A stretch of DNA of 64,000 nucleotides from an uncultured Veillonellaceae bacterium (GTDB lineage Bacteria > Bacillota > Negativicutes > Veillonellales > Dialisteraceae). Below, one piece after another: positions 18,780 to 27,801 of this stretch. A program made the translations under genes and the position numbers. The stretch lies in the NCBI GenBank assembly GCA_949286115.1, contig CASEBK010000035.1, positions 25,119 through 89,118 on the forward strand, in the 5' to 3' direction. How positions within the stretch are numbered: the stretch's first letter is position 1; each line of letters starts with the position of its first letter. The notes beneath the pieces are model-generated. The model made no database searches, was not told the origin of the DNA, and worked only from the letters and a program-made list of their open reading frames with translations.

Positions 18780-21386
18780 TTACTGAATCATCGCGGTGAT
18801 GGCTTCTTTGCCTGCCTGGACCGCTTCGGCGAGCTTCGACGGATCTTTGCCGCCAGCCTGAGCCATGCCCGGCTTGCCGCCGCCGCCGCCGCCGCAGATC
18901 TTCGCCGCAGCCGAGACCACTTTGCCCATATGGACGCCCGCCTTGACGGCTTCCTCAGAAGCCATGCCGACCAGATGCACCTTGCCATCGGAGACGGCTC
19001 CCAGGATGCACGCCGATGCAGGCACTCTGGCCCGGATGAGGTCAGCCGCTCTGCGAAGCTCATCCATGCCGTCCGCCGCGACCACCGCGCCGATGCAGGT
19101 GACGCCGTTCTTTTCCGTCCCGCTCCGCAGGATCTCATCCACACGGCTTTTCATCATCTGCTGCTTGAGCTTTGCATTTTCTGCTTCCGCTGCCTTGAGA
19201 GCGGCTAGCGTCTTTTCGATCTTTTCTTTCAGTTCTTCCGGTTTGCCTTTCACGAGCTCTGCCGCTTCGGCGATGAGCGCCCGGTCGTGGACGGTCGATT
19301 CATAAGCGGCCTGCCCGGTGATCGCTTCGATGCGGCGCACGCCGGAACCGATGCCGCCTTCGCTCACGATGCGGAAAAGGCCCAGTTCACCGGTGTTCTT
19401 CACATGAGAGCCGCCGCACAGTTCCATGCTGAAATCCCCGATGGTGACCACCCGCACGATATCGCCGTATTTTTCACCGAAGAGCGCCATCGCTCCCAGC
19501 TTCTTTGCTTCTTCAATGGGCATCTCCCGGAAAGAGAGCTCCGTCCCTTTGCGGATCTCCGCATTGACGAGCGCTTCCGTCTGCCGGATCTGCTCTGCCG
19601 TCATCGCTTCCGGCCAGGTGAAATCGAAACGGAGCCGGTCCGGAAGGACGAGGGATCCCGCCTGATTCACCGTCTTGCCCAGCACTTTTTTCAGCGCGGC
19701 TTGGAGGAGATGCGTGCCCGTATGGTTCCGAGCGAGCGCTTCCCGGCGTTCCCGATCGACCACCGCCATGACGGTCTCGCCTTCGGAGATCGTCCCTTCT
19801 TCTACGACACCGATGAGATATTCGATGCCGTCAGGCAGTTTTTTCGCATCGTCTACGCGGATGACGCCTTCTGCCGCAGTGAGCCGGCCGGTGTCGCCCA
19901 CCTGCCCGCCGCCTTCGGCGTGGAAAGGATTGTTCTGAAGGACGACCGTCACTTCTTCGCCGTCCGCCGCCTCATGGATCTCTTTGCCTTCTTTGCCGAG
20001 AAGGAGAAGCGTCGTCTCGCCGTCCCGATCGTCCGCCGTGAGCGCAGCCGGATCGAGCTTCGTCGTATCCGGCGTAGCCACCTTCATGGAAACCTTCACA
20101 CGGGCCGCGCGCGCCCGTTTCTTCTGTTCTTCCATGGACGCTTCGAATCCCTTTTCATCGATGTCCATGCCCTGTTCTCCGGCGATCTCCTTCGTGAGTT
20201 CCCACGGGAAACCATACGTATCGTAGAGCTTGAACACGTCCGCCCCGGGCAGGACATGCTGCTGTTTCTTCTTCTGGTCTTCGATCATCTCCGAGAGCAG
20301 GTCCGTCCCGGCATTGAGCGTCGTCTGGAAGCGCTGCTCTTCCGTACCGGCGATCTTTTTGATGAAGTCCTGCTTCTCGATGAGCTCCGGATAGGCCGGG
20401 CTCATCATCTGCACCACCTCGTCGATCATCTGGCCGATGAAAGGACCTTCGATGCCGAGGAGCTTGCCGTGGCGCACCGCCCGGCGGAGGATGCGGCGGA
20501 GCACGTAGCCGCGCCCTTCATTGGAAGGAAGCACGCCGTCGCCGATCATGTTCGTGAGCGCGCGGGCATGGTCGGAGATGACTTTCAACGAAACGTCAGA
20601 CGCTGCGCCCGCGCCGTAAGCGGTATGAGCCAGTGCCGCCGCCCGTTCGATGATGGGGAAGAACAGATCCGTCTCAAAATTGTTCTTTTTATGCTGCATC
20701 ACAGCGGCGAGACGCTCCAGCCCCGCGCCGGTGTCGATGTTCTTTTTTGCCAGCGGCAGGTACGAACCGTCTTTCTGCCGATCGAACTGACTGAATACGA
20801 GGTTCCAGATCTCCAGGAAACGGTCGCCGTCGCCGCCCATCTGATTTTCCGGATCGGTGCCGAATTCTTCGCCCTGATCGTAGAAGATCTCCGAGTCCGG
20901 ACCGCAAGGGCCCTCGCCGATCTCCCAGAAATTGTCGCTCATGGGATAGATATGATCTTCCGGCACGCCGATCATCTTATGCCAATAGTCGTGCGCTTCC
21001 TGATCGTCGGGATAAATGGTGACGTAGAGACGCTCTTTTTCAAGCTTGAGCACCTCCGTCAGAAATTCCCAAGCCCAGGTGATGGCTTCTTTTTTGAAAT
21101 AGTCGCCGAAGGAGAAGTTCCCCAGCATTTCAAAGAACGTATGATGACGCGCGGTATGACCGACGTTTTCGATATCGCCGGTGCGGATGCATTTCTGGCT
21201 CGTGGTGACGCGATGACGGGGCGGCTCCACTTTGCCTGTGAAAAAGGGTTTCAGGGGCGCCATGCCCGCGCCGATCAGGAGCAGGCTCGGGTCGTTCTGC
21301 GGGATCAGGGAATAACTGGGCAGTCTCAGATGCCCCTTCGATTCAAAAAATGAAAGATAATTCTCTCGGATATCATTGCCTTTCAT
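18780..21386 (-). CDS. alaS: Alanyl-tRNA synthetase
   Basis: Full-length class II synthetase (868 residues) that charges tRNA-Ala and edits misacylated Ser and Gly. Seen: class II core with ESKGHLRLPSYSLIP at 15-29 and HHTFFEMLGNFSFGDYF near 80-96; the editing-domain zinc motifs NHTGTHLL (about 560) and the CGGSHVKNTGELG region (about 660); and the C-terminal DHHA1/C-Ala domain ending in a GGGGGG run and KPGMAQAGG. AAGGAGG precedes the ATG. First gene of the alaS-ireB-ruvX-DUF1292 operon. Its leader has no T-box but carries a palindrome. Confidence 0.97.
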   Translation of the reverse strand: MKGNDIRENYLSFFESKGHLRLPSYSLIPQNDPSLLLIGAGMAPLKPFFTGKVEPPRHRVTTSQKCIRTGDIENVGHTARHHTFFEMLGNFSFGDYFKKEAITWAWEFLTEVLKLEKERLYVTIYPDDQEAHDYWHKMIGVPEDHIYPMSDNFWEIGEGPCGPDSEIFYDQGEEFGTDPENQMGGDGDRFLEIWNLVFSQFDRQKDGSYLPLAKKNIDTGAGLERLAAVMQHKKNNFETDLFFPIIERAAALAHTAYGAGAASDVSLKVISDHARALTNMIGDGVLPSNEGRGYVLRRILRRAVRHGKLLGIEGPFIGQMIDEVVQMMSPAYPELIEKQDFIKKIAGTEEQRFQTTLNAGTDLLSEMIEDQKKKQQHVLPGADVFKLYDTYGFPWELTKEIAGEQGMDIDEKGFEASMEEQKKRARAARVKVSMKVATPDTTKLDPAALTADDRDGETTLLLLGKEGKEIHEAADGEEVTVVLQNNPFHAEGGGQVGDTGRLTAAEGVIRVDDAKKLPDGIEYLIGVVEEGTISEGETVMAVVDRERREALARNHTGTHLLQAALKKVLGKTVNQAGSLVLPDRLRFDFTWPEAMTAEQIRQTEALVNAEIRKGTELSFREMPIEEAKKLGAMALFGEKYGDIVRVVTIGDFSMELCGGSHVKNTGELGLFRIVSEGGIGSGVRRIEAITGQAAYESTVHDRALIAEAAELVKGKPEELKEKIEKTLAALKAAEAENAKLKQQMMKSRVDEILRSGTEKNGVTCIGAVVAADGMDELRRAADLIRARVPASACILGAVSDGKVHLVGMASEEAVKAGVHMGKVVSAAAKICGGGGGGKPGMAQAGGKDPSKLAEAVQAGKEAITAMIQ

Positions 21387-21401
21387 TCTATTCCTCCTTA
21401 T

Positions 21402-21413
21402 ACCGTATACGGT
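21402..21413. promoter_or_regulatory. 12-bp perfect palindrome in the alaS leader
   Basis: ACCGTATACGGT lies about +13 to +24 relative to the predicted start site, directly before the ribosome site. It could be an operator or a translational control element. Confidence 0.4.
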
Positions 21414-21431
21414 GACAGATTCAGTATTTCA

Positions 21432-21460
21432 ATTATACACGACTCATTCTGGCAGGTAAA
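21432..21460 (-). promoter_or_regulatory. Sigma-A promoter of the alaS operon
   Basis: TTTACC (21455-21460), 17-nt spacer, perfect TATAAT (21432-21437). Confidence 0.6.
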
Positions 21461-21508
21461 GAAAAGACGCGGTCCCCGGCGCCCTGGCAGGCACCCAAAG
21501 ACCGCGTC
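21461..21508 (-). terminator. Rho-independent terminator after the LUD-domain gene
   Basis: A 9-bp perfect stem, GACGCGGTC (21466-21474) with GACCGCGTC (21500-21508), with additional pairing inside the long loop and a TTTTCTTT tail on the minus strand. Confidence 0.8.
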
Positions 21509-21513
21509 CCAGC

Positions 21514-22152
21514 TCAGTATCCCAGGTCTTCGCCGACGAGGATCACATGGATGCGTCCGGGGAACATGCTGTTTCTCGTGATGACCAGATCGCTGCAGAT
21601 GCAGCCCTCTCCCAGGCAGTTGCGGCAGAGGCCGCCTTCCCGACAGGGCGTCTTCCCGGGAAAACGTAGCGCATTGATGGGAGCTGCCGTGTGCCGCACC
21701 CGCTCGATGGCCGCTTCCACATCGGCGGCGAGTTTATTTATGCCCGCGATGATGAGCACCTGGTCCGGCCCGTAGCAGAGCGCCGCCACGCGCGGTCCCC
21801 GCCCGTCCAGATTCACAAGGATGCCGTCTTCTGAGATGGCATTCGTGCTCATGAGATACACGTCTGCGGAGAAGCACTGCCGCTCCAGCATTTTTCGCTC
21901 TTCCGCGTCTTTCGCCGCGTCCCGGTCGATACAGCGATACGGTCCCGCCTTCACCGCTGCCTTCAGGCCGATCTCCTCGATGCTCATGCTGCCGCCCCAT
22001 CCGACGGTGCTGCCTTCGGGAATGGCCACAAGCGCCAGCCGAAGCGCCTCTTCCTTCGTTTCTGCATACTCGCCGTTCATATGACGGCGGCGGAGCGCCG
22101 CGATCACTTTTTCCGCCGCCATGCGGTTCCGCCGTTTCATGAATTCGTCCAT
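21514..22152 (-). CDS. LUD-domain (LutC/DUF162-like) protein with cysteine-rich tail
   Basis: A 212-residue LUD-domain protein, related to LutB/LutC of lactate utilisation; in anaerobes these stand-alone proteins are uncharacterised. Seen: VGWGGSMSIEEIGL near 50-63, the MSTNAISEDG-LVNLDGRGPRVAAL core near 102-125, and a C-terminal cluster of five cysteines (PCREGGLC, CLGEGCIC), which could bind an iron-sulfur cluster. The ATG at 22158 overlaps the amidase stop, but GGAGG is only 1 nt before it; the third codon (22152) has 7-nt spacing and is preferred. Confidence 0.8.
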   Translation of the reverse strand: MDEFMKRRNRMAAEKVIAALRRRHMNGEYAETKEEALRLALVAIPEGSTVGWGGSMSIEEIGLKAAVKAGPYRCIDRDAAKDAEERKMLERQCFSADVYLMSTNAISEDGILVNLDGRGPRVAALCYGPDQVLIIAGINKLAADVEAAIERVRHTAAPINALRFPGKTPCREGGLCRNCLGEGCICSDLVITRNSMFPGRIHVILVGEDLGY

Positions 22153-22154
22153 CG

Positions 22155-22934
22155 TCATGCCTCCTTTTCTCCGTCCCTCACCGAACGGATCACTGCCAGA
22201 TGCTGTCCCAGATCCTGATATTTCATCTCATCATATACGCCGTACAAGATCTCTTCCCCTGTCCCGGCTTTTGCCAGTACGTTTCCTTCCGGATCGATAA
22301 AGAGCGAATGCCCGCCCAATACCACGCCATGATAAGCACCGGCCATATTCACAGCGCACACGTACATGCCGTTTTCGATGGCGCGGGCGCGGGCGAGCAC
22401 CTCCCACCGGCTCACATGTCGGAGAGGCCACGAGGCAGGCACGATGACGAGCGTCGTCCCCTTTCTGGCCATAGCGCGGAACAGAGTCGGAAAATACAAT
22501 TCATAGCACACCGCCATGCCGGTCTGAATGCCGCCGACGGATACCTGAAGCGCGCGTGAGCCCGCCTTCATAAGTTCCGATTCTAGATATCCATAGAAAA
22601 GATGACGCTTGCTATAGTGTCCCTTGATCTCGCCGTCCGGTCCGAAAAGGAGCGCCGTATTGTAGAGCGCCCCCTCATGCGCCAAAGGGAGCGTCCCCGC
22701 AGCGAGCGTCACGTGATGATACCGTGCGAAGGAGGAGAGCCCCCGGATCAAGTCGTCGCCGGGACGGGTCGCCAGATCCCGGATGCGCCGGAAATCATAT
22801 CCGATGGTCCACAGTTCCGGCAAGACCAGCAGATCGCTCCGCGGCGCCGCTGCCTCCAGAAGCGAAAAGGCACGGCGAATATTTCTCTCCTTTTCACCGC
22901 TCTCGATCTCCATCTGGATCAGTCCGATGCGCAT
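22155..22934 (-). CDS. Nitrilase-superfamily carbon-nitrogen hydrolase
   Basis: A 259-residue amidase-type enzyme with the complete Glu-Lys-Cys triad: E40 in VLPELW, K109 in YSKRHLF and C143 in AVCYELYFP. The ASWPLRH and VNMAGAYHG stretches fit the omega-amidase/YafV-like branch, which hydrolyses small amides such as ketoglutaramate; the exact substrate is not decided by the sequence. Its stop overlaps the start of the LUD gene, so the two probably act or are regulated together. AAAGGAGG precedes the ATG. Confidence 0.88.
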   Translation of the reverse strand: MRIGLIQMEIESGEKERNIRRAFSLLEAAAPRSDLLVLPELWTIGYDFRRIRDLATRPGDDLIRGLSSFARYHHVTLAAGTLPLAHEGALYNTALLFGPDGEIKGHYSKRHLFYGYLESELMKAGSRALQVSVGGIQTGMAVCYELYFPTLFRAMARKGTTLVIVPASWPLRHVSRWEVLARARAIENGMYVCAVNMAGAYHGVVLGGHSLFIDPEGNVLAKAGTGEEILYGVYDEMKYQDLGQHLAVIRSVRDGEKEA

Positions 22935-22959
22935 CGGCCCCGCCTCCTTTCTCCATTTT

Positions 22960-22965
22960 ATTATA
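22960..22965 (-). promoter_or_regulatory. -10 element of the amidase-LUD operon promoter
   Basis: A perfect TATAAT 26 nt before the ATG; the T-rich tail of the preceding terminator occupies the -35 position, so the -35 match is poor. Confidence 0.4.
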
Positions 22966-22978
22966 TGCGCTCCGGCAC

Positions 22979-23006
22979 AAAAAAAGAAACACAGGTCATG
23001 CCTGTG
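22979..23006 (-). terminator. Rho-independent terminator of the NlpC/P60 gene
   Basis: CACAGG and CCTGTG (22990-22995 with 23001-23006) form a hairpin with a 5-nt loop, followed by TTTCTTTTTTT on the minus strand. Confidence 0.8.
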
Positions 23007-23018
23007 CTCTCCCGTTCA

Positions 23019-23768
23019 TTATAAGACGCGCTTTGCTCCGATATAGCAATCCGACCAGTAGCCGCTCGTCATATCCGCCACGGCGATGCCCTGACTGGTG
23101 GTCGCGCTGATGAACTGTCCTTCTCCCATGTAAATGCCGGAATGGGACACACCGTCTTCATAAGTGGAGAAAAAGACCAGATCGCCCGGCCGGAGCGAAC
23201 TGCGGGACACCTGCGTCCCAAGATGATACTGCTCATCCGCTGCCCGCGGCAGGGCCACGCCCTTCTTGCGGAACACATACTGAATGAATCCAGAGCAGTC
23301 AAAACCGTGAGTATCCGTTCCGCCGAACCGATATGGCACGCCGATATATTTCTGTGCTTCCGCCGTCACCGCAAGTGCTGTCTGTCCTGCAAAGGTGCCG
23401 CTTTGCCAGTCTATGGCGCCTCCATGTTGCGGATTGGGATGCCAGCTCAGCGTCTGCCTTCCATTCTCACTGCGTTCGATGACGATCTTATATTTCGGCA
23501 TTGCCGTACCGGTAAGCGCCTGATATGTCTCCGGCCCTACCACACCGTCCGCGGCAAGGTGATGGCTCGCCTGAAAGCTCTTTACCGCCTGCGCCGTCGC
23601 CGGGCCGTAGCTGCCGTCTGCCGTCACATCATAACCGGCGGCCGCCAGGTTTCGCTGAAGCTCCCGGATCGGCGCCCCAGAGTCGCCAAGCTGCATGGCC
23701 GCACCGCAGTGCCCGCCCATCGTGAAAATCAGAAGTCCCGCCAAAGCCAGTTTTTTCCAATCCTGCAT
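23019..23768 (-). CDS. Secreted NlpC/P60 peptidoglycan endopeptidase with a peptidoglycan-binding domain
   Basis: A 249-residue exported wall hydrolase. Residues 1-24 form a signal peptide (KK, then a hydrophobic core and AxA-like end). A PG_binding_1 domain covers about 26-88 with the repeat signature LQRNLAAAGYDVTADGSYG. The NlpC/P60 catalytic domain covers about 132-249, with catalytic C158 in FDCSGF, H209 in SHSGIYMG and PGDLVFF before it. It should cut stem-peptide bonds (D-Glu to diamino acid). Monocistronic, with its own promoter and terminator. Confidence 0.9.
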   Translation of the reverse strand: MQDWKKLALAGLLIFTMGGHCGAAMQLGDSGAPIRELQRNLAAAGYDVTADGSYGPATAQAVKSFQASHHLAADGVVGPETYQALTGTAMPKYKIVIERSENGRQTLSWHPNPQHGGAIDWQSGTFAGQTALAVTAEAQKYIGVPYRFGGTDTHGFDCSGFIQYVFRKKGVALPRAADEQYHLGTQVSRSSLRPGDLVFFSTYEDGVSHSGIYMGEGQFISATTSQGIAVADMTSGYWSDCYIGAKRVL

Positions 23769-23825
23769 ACGCCCTCGATTCTTCCTCTGCCGCGAGGCTC
23801 ACTGCGCCTCCGAGGATCCTGCTCT

Positions 23826-23846
23826 GAATAAAGCTTTCCTTTATTC
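23826..23846 (-). promoter_or_regulatory. Leader hairpin upstream of the NlpC/P60 gene
   Basis: GAATAAAG and CTTTATTC (8-bp perfect stem, 5-nt loop) in the roughly 115-nt leader of the wall hydrolase gene; possible mRNA-stability or control element. Confidence 0.35.
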
Positions 23847-23889
23847 GTTAGAATTTATTCACTGTTTATGTATTTTCACTATTAATTTT

Positions 23890-23918
23890 ATTTTAGCATA
23901 AAATCTGACGGCTGTCAC
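23890..23918 (-). promoter_or_regulatory. Sigma-A promoter of the NlpC/P60 gene
   Basis: GTGACA (23913-23918, 5 of 6), 17-nt spacer ending in TGC, and TAAAAT (23890-23895): both -35 and extended -10. Confidence 0.65.
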
Positions 23919-23929
23919 AAAGCCCCCAT

Positions 23930-23959
23930 AGGAAAAAGGCATTCCCCCGGAACGCCTTT
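23930..23959 (-). terminator. Rho-independent terminator of the CDF transporter gene
   Basis: An 11-bp GC-rich stem (arms near 23935-23945 and 23949-23959, one G-U pair) followed by T5 on the minus strand, just after the stop codon. Confidence 0.8.
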
Positions 23960-23962
23960 CCT

Positions 23963-25114
23963 TCATTCGTCTTCTGCGCCATACCGCTTCCCGCTGATAA
24001 AATTGCGGTCCACCATGATATCGATATGGTACTTCGGATTCATCTCCTTCATCTCCGCATCGAGCGCACGGAATATCTCTTGATCGCTCTTTTTGCATCT
24101 TCCCGTAAACGACAACTCAAACGACAGATGGATATCGTCTTCTTTTTCTTCCACGAAGAAGTCATGATACGCCAGCGGCAGCTGCGACCGGTAGATAGCC
24201 GCCTCCAGATCCCGCATGTACTGCCCTTCCCGGGGATTGCTCACGGCCTTCGGATCTACATGGAGCACCGCCTGGATATGAAAACGCTCCTTGACTGCCT
24301 CCATGACGTGCTCTGCCAGATGGTGGCTGTCCACCAGATTCATCCGGCTGTCCATTTCCACATGAGCAGAGAGGAAATGATTCTCCGGACCGTAGTCATG
24401 GATGATGAGATCGTGCACGCCGTAGATACCGGGAATAGACAGCATGAACGCTTCTACTTCCCGATAGACTTCGCTGTCCGGCGGTGCGCCGATGATCGAA
24501 TTGACCGCCTGTTTCAAGATAGAATAGCCGGTGTAGAGGATGGCCGCCGCCATGAGGACCCCCACCCAGCCATCGATATGATACCCGGTGAACCGCTCCG
24601 CCACCACCGCGGCCAAAACGCCTGCAGTGGAGAGCACATCCGAGACCGAGTCTGCGCCATATGCGCTGAAAGCTTCCGACCCCGTTGCCTTCTGAGCCTT
24701 TCGATACACAAGGGAAAGCGCCAGCTTGCCGATGATGCCCACAAGGAGCACCGCTACGAGGAGAGGGCTGAAGACGATGGGCTCCGGTGCCATGATCTTC
24801 TGCACCGAATCGATGGCCAGCGATATCCCCACATAGAGCACCGCCGCCGCCATCACCGTGGAATTCAGGTATTCCAGCCGACCGTGTCCAAAAGGATGCT
24901 CTTTATCCGAAGGCTTAGCCGCATAATAAAACGTAAGCAACAGCAGAAACGTCGATCCCACATCGGTCACATTGTTGAAGCCGTCCCCTACGACCGCAAG
25001 CGACCCGCTCTGCCAGCCCATGAATATCTTCGTCAAGCCGAGGAGTGCATCGATGGCCATGCCGGCCAGGCAAAACAGATAGGCCTTTCGCTGCCGCGTC
25101 TGTAAAGAATCCAT
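23963..25114 (-). CDS. Cation diffusion facilitator family metal exporter
   Basis: A 383-residue CDF transporter exporting a divalent metal by proton exchange. Six membrane segments occupy about residues 9-205. Metal-site motifs: NNVTD (N-x3-D) in the second segment region, near 47-51, and DSVSD (D-x3-D) near 152-156. The last 180 residues form a cytoplasmic region with HHLAEH and more His and Asp, longer than in YiiP. The N-D-D-D set resembles manganese exporters rather than the H-D-H-D of zinc exporters, which is inference. The ATG at 25114 has AAAGG; an upstream GTG (25132) lacks a site. Confidence 0.85.
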   Translation of the reverse strand: MDSLQTRQRKAYLFCLAGMAIDALLGLTKIFMGWQSGSLAVVGDGFNNVTDVGSTFLLLLTFYYAAKPSDKEHPFGHGRLEYLNSTVMAAAVLYVGISLAIDSVQKIMAPEPIVFSPLLVAVLLVGIIGKLALSLVYRKAQKATGSEAFSAYGADSVSDVLSTAGVLAAVVAERFTGYHIDGWVGVLMAAAILYTGYSILKQAVNSIIGAPPDSEVYREVEAFMLSIPGIYGVHDLIIHDYGPENHFLSAHVEMDSRMNLVDSHHLAEHVMEAVKERFHIQAVLHVDPKAVSNPREGQYMRDLEAAIYRSQLPLAYHDFFVEEKEDDIHLSFELSFTGRCKKSDQEIFRALDAEMKEMNPKYHIDIMVDRNFISGKRYGAEDE

Positions 25115-25131
25115 ATTTCGCCTTTCTAACA

Positions 25132-25163
25132 CAAAAGGCCCTCCCTGCCGGAGAGCCTTTTCC
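25132..25163 (-). terminator. Rho-independent terminator of the YdbC-like gene
   Basis: AAAAGGC-containing arms (25133-25144 with 25150-25162, imperfect) and a TTTTGTG tail on the minus strand, between this gene and the CDF start. Confidence 0.65.
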
Positions 25164-25183
25164 CTTATATGAAACTGTCTTGC

Positions 25184-25423
25184 TCAGCCTTCGTACTTGT
25201 CGAAATCCAGCTGGTCCAGAATATCCCGCAGGTGCATCAATTCTTCCTTGGTCAGCGTGAGACCTTTCGTCATAGACGTGTGATCCGCATCCCAGGAGCG
25301 AAGATCAAACTTGGGACTCCGTCCGTTCCAGCTCGTATACGTGAGCTGTTTCTTCCAGCCGTTGGAGCTGACCGACAGATCGCCCAATTCTTCCATGATT
25401 TCTACACTGATTTTTGTCGGCAT
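25184..25423 (-). CDS. YdbC/PC4-like ssDNA-binding protein
   Basis: A 79-residue protein of the YdbC family, which has the PC4/p15 coactivator fold and binds single-stranded DNA. The pattern GWKKQLTYTSWNGRSPKFDLRSWDADH then KGLTLTKEELMHLRDIL gives the beta sheet and the C-terminal helix typical of the family. GAGGTGAG precedes the ATG. It lies alone between two terminators. Confidence 0.82.
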   Translation of the reverse strand: MPTKISVEIMEELGDLSVSSNGWKKQLTYTSWNGRSPKFDLRSWDADHTSMTKGLTLTKEELMHLRDILDQLDFDKYEG

Positions 25424-25454
25424 ACGTTCTCACCTCAATGAAAAGATTGTGATT

Positions 25455-25484
25455 ATCCTACCACAGCTCAAGCATAAAAATCAA
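25455..25484 (-). promoter_or_regulatory. Possible promoter of the YdbC-like gene
   Basis: TTGATT (25479-25484), 18-nt spacer ending in TGG, and TAGGAT (25455-25460). Weak but well placed, 32 nt before the ATG. Confidence 0.35.
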
Positions 25485-25611
25485 GAATGCCCGCCAGGGA
25501 AATACGCCTCTCTTCTCCTGCACGAAGCTCTTTGGAGCGGGCAGAAGATAAGGCACCCTCCGCATCACTTTCCTTCTCTGCTCAATCTCAAAAACTTCCC
25601 ATACCGGAGCA

Positions 25612-25641
25612 CAGGAAAAGGCAGACGCAGTGCCTGCCTTT
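25612..25641 (-). terminator. Rho-independent terminator of the ruvC-tgt operon
   Basis: AAAGGCAG and CTGCCTTT (25617-25624 with 25634-25641) form an 8-bp stem 2 nt after the tgt stop codon, followed by TTCC. Confidence 0.7.
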
Positions 25642-25643
25642 CA

Positions 25644-26771
<1,128 letters not shown>

Positions 26772-27788
26772 TCAGCGGATGAACATGGCGTCGCCAAAGC
26801 TGAAGAACCGGTATTTCTGCCGCACCGCTTCCTCATAGGCCGCCAGGATATGCTCACGCCCTGCAAAGGACGCCATCATCATGATGAGCGTCGATTCCGG
26901 CAGATGAAAATTGGTGACGATCGCATCCACGATATGCCACTGATAGCCGGGGTAGATATAGAGCTGCGTCCAGCGGCTGCCGGACTCAACGCGGCCGCTC
27001 TGCCCTGCCGATTCCAGCGTCCGCACAGACGTGGTCCCAACGGCGATGATACGCCGGCCTTCATCCCGTGCGCGGTTGATCTCATCCGCCACTTCTTCTG
27101 ACACGGTATACCATTCGCGGTGCATCTCATGATCTTCGATGTTTTCTTCCGACACGGGACGGAACGTGCCAATGCCCACGTGAAGCGTCACGAAGAGGAG
27201 TTTTGCCCCGCGGGTCTTCATCTCTTCCATCAGCTCCGGCGTGAAATGAAGCCCTGCCGTAGGCGCCGCGGCCGAGCCCTTGTACTTCGCATATACCGTC
27301 TGATACTGGCTCTTATCTTCCAGCTTTTCATGGATATAAGGCGGCGTCGGCATCTCGCCGATCTGGTCCAGCAGATTGTCCCAGTCGCCGTCATAGCGGA
27401 ACCGCACCCGCCGTCCGCCGAATTCCGTCTTGTCCAGAACTTCGCAGGACACGTGCTCAGAAAACGTGATCACCTCACCGGGAAGTGCTTTCTTCCCCGG
27501 ATTAACGAGAACTTCCCATTCATCGTCTCCCTTCGGCGTGAGGAGCAGCACTTCCACTCGGCCGCCGGTACTTCTCTTTCCAAAAAGCCGGGCGGGGATA
27601 ACCTTCGTATTATTGAACACAAAGATATCTCCGGGGCGGATCTCATCCAGGATATCCCTGAAAGTATGGTGCGCATACTCCCCCGATTCTCTGTCCAGCA
27701 CCATGAGCCGGCAGGAATCGCGCGGTTCCGCCGGTGTCTGAGCGATCAGTTCCTTGGGCAGATCATAATTAAATTCTTCCAGTTTCAT
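26772..27788 (-). CDS. queA: S-adenosylmethionine:tRNA ribosyltransferase-isomerase
   Basis: A 338-residue enzyme that moves the ribosyl group of S-adenosylmethionine to preQ1-tRNA to make epoxyqueuosine. Characteristic stretches: the N-terminal FNYDLPKELIAQTPAEPRDSCRL, FNNTKVIPARL near 55-65, the conserved AAPTAGLHFTP near 169-179, and TNFHLPES near 300. Length is typical. AAGG precedes the ATG. It sits between spoIID and tgt. Confidence 0.96.
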   Translation of the reverse strand: MKLEEFNYDLPKELIAQTPAEPRDSCRLMVLDRESGEYAHHTFRDILDEIRPGDIFVFNNTKVIPARLFGKRSTGGRVEVLLLTPKGDDEWEVLVNPGKKALPGEVITFSEHVSCEVLDKTEFGGRRVRFRYDGDWDNLLDQIGEMPTPPYIHEKLEDKSQYQTVYAKYKGSAAAPTAGLHFTPELMEEMKTRGAKLLFVTLHVGIGTFRPVSEENIEDHEMHREWYTVSEEVADEINRARDEGRRIIAVGTTSVRTLESAGQSGRVESGSRWTQLYIYPGYQWHIVDAIVTNFHLPESTLIMMMASFAGREHILAAYEEAVRQKYRFFSFGDAMFIR

Positions 27789-27801
27789 TTTCTATACCTT
27801 C

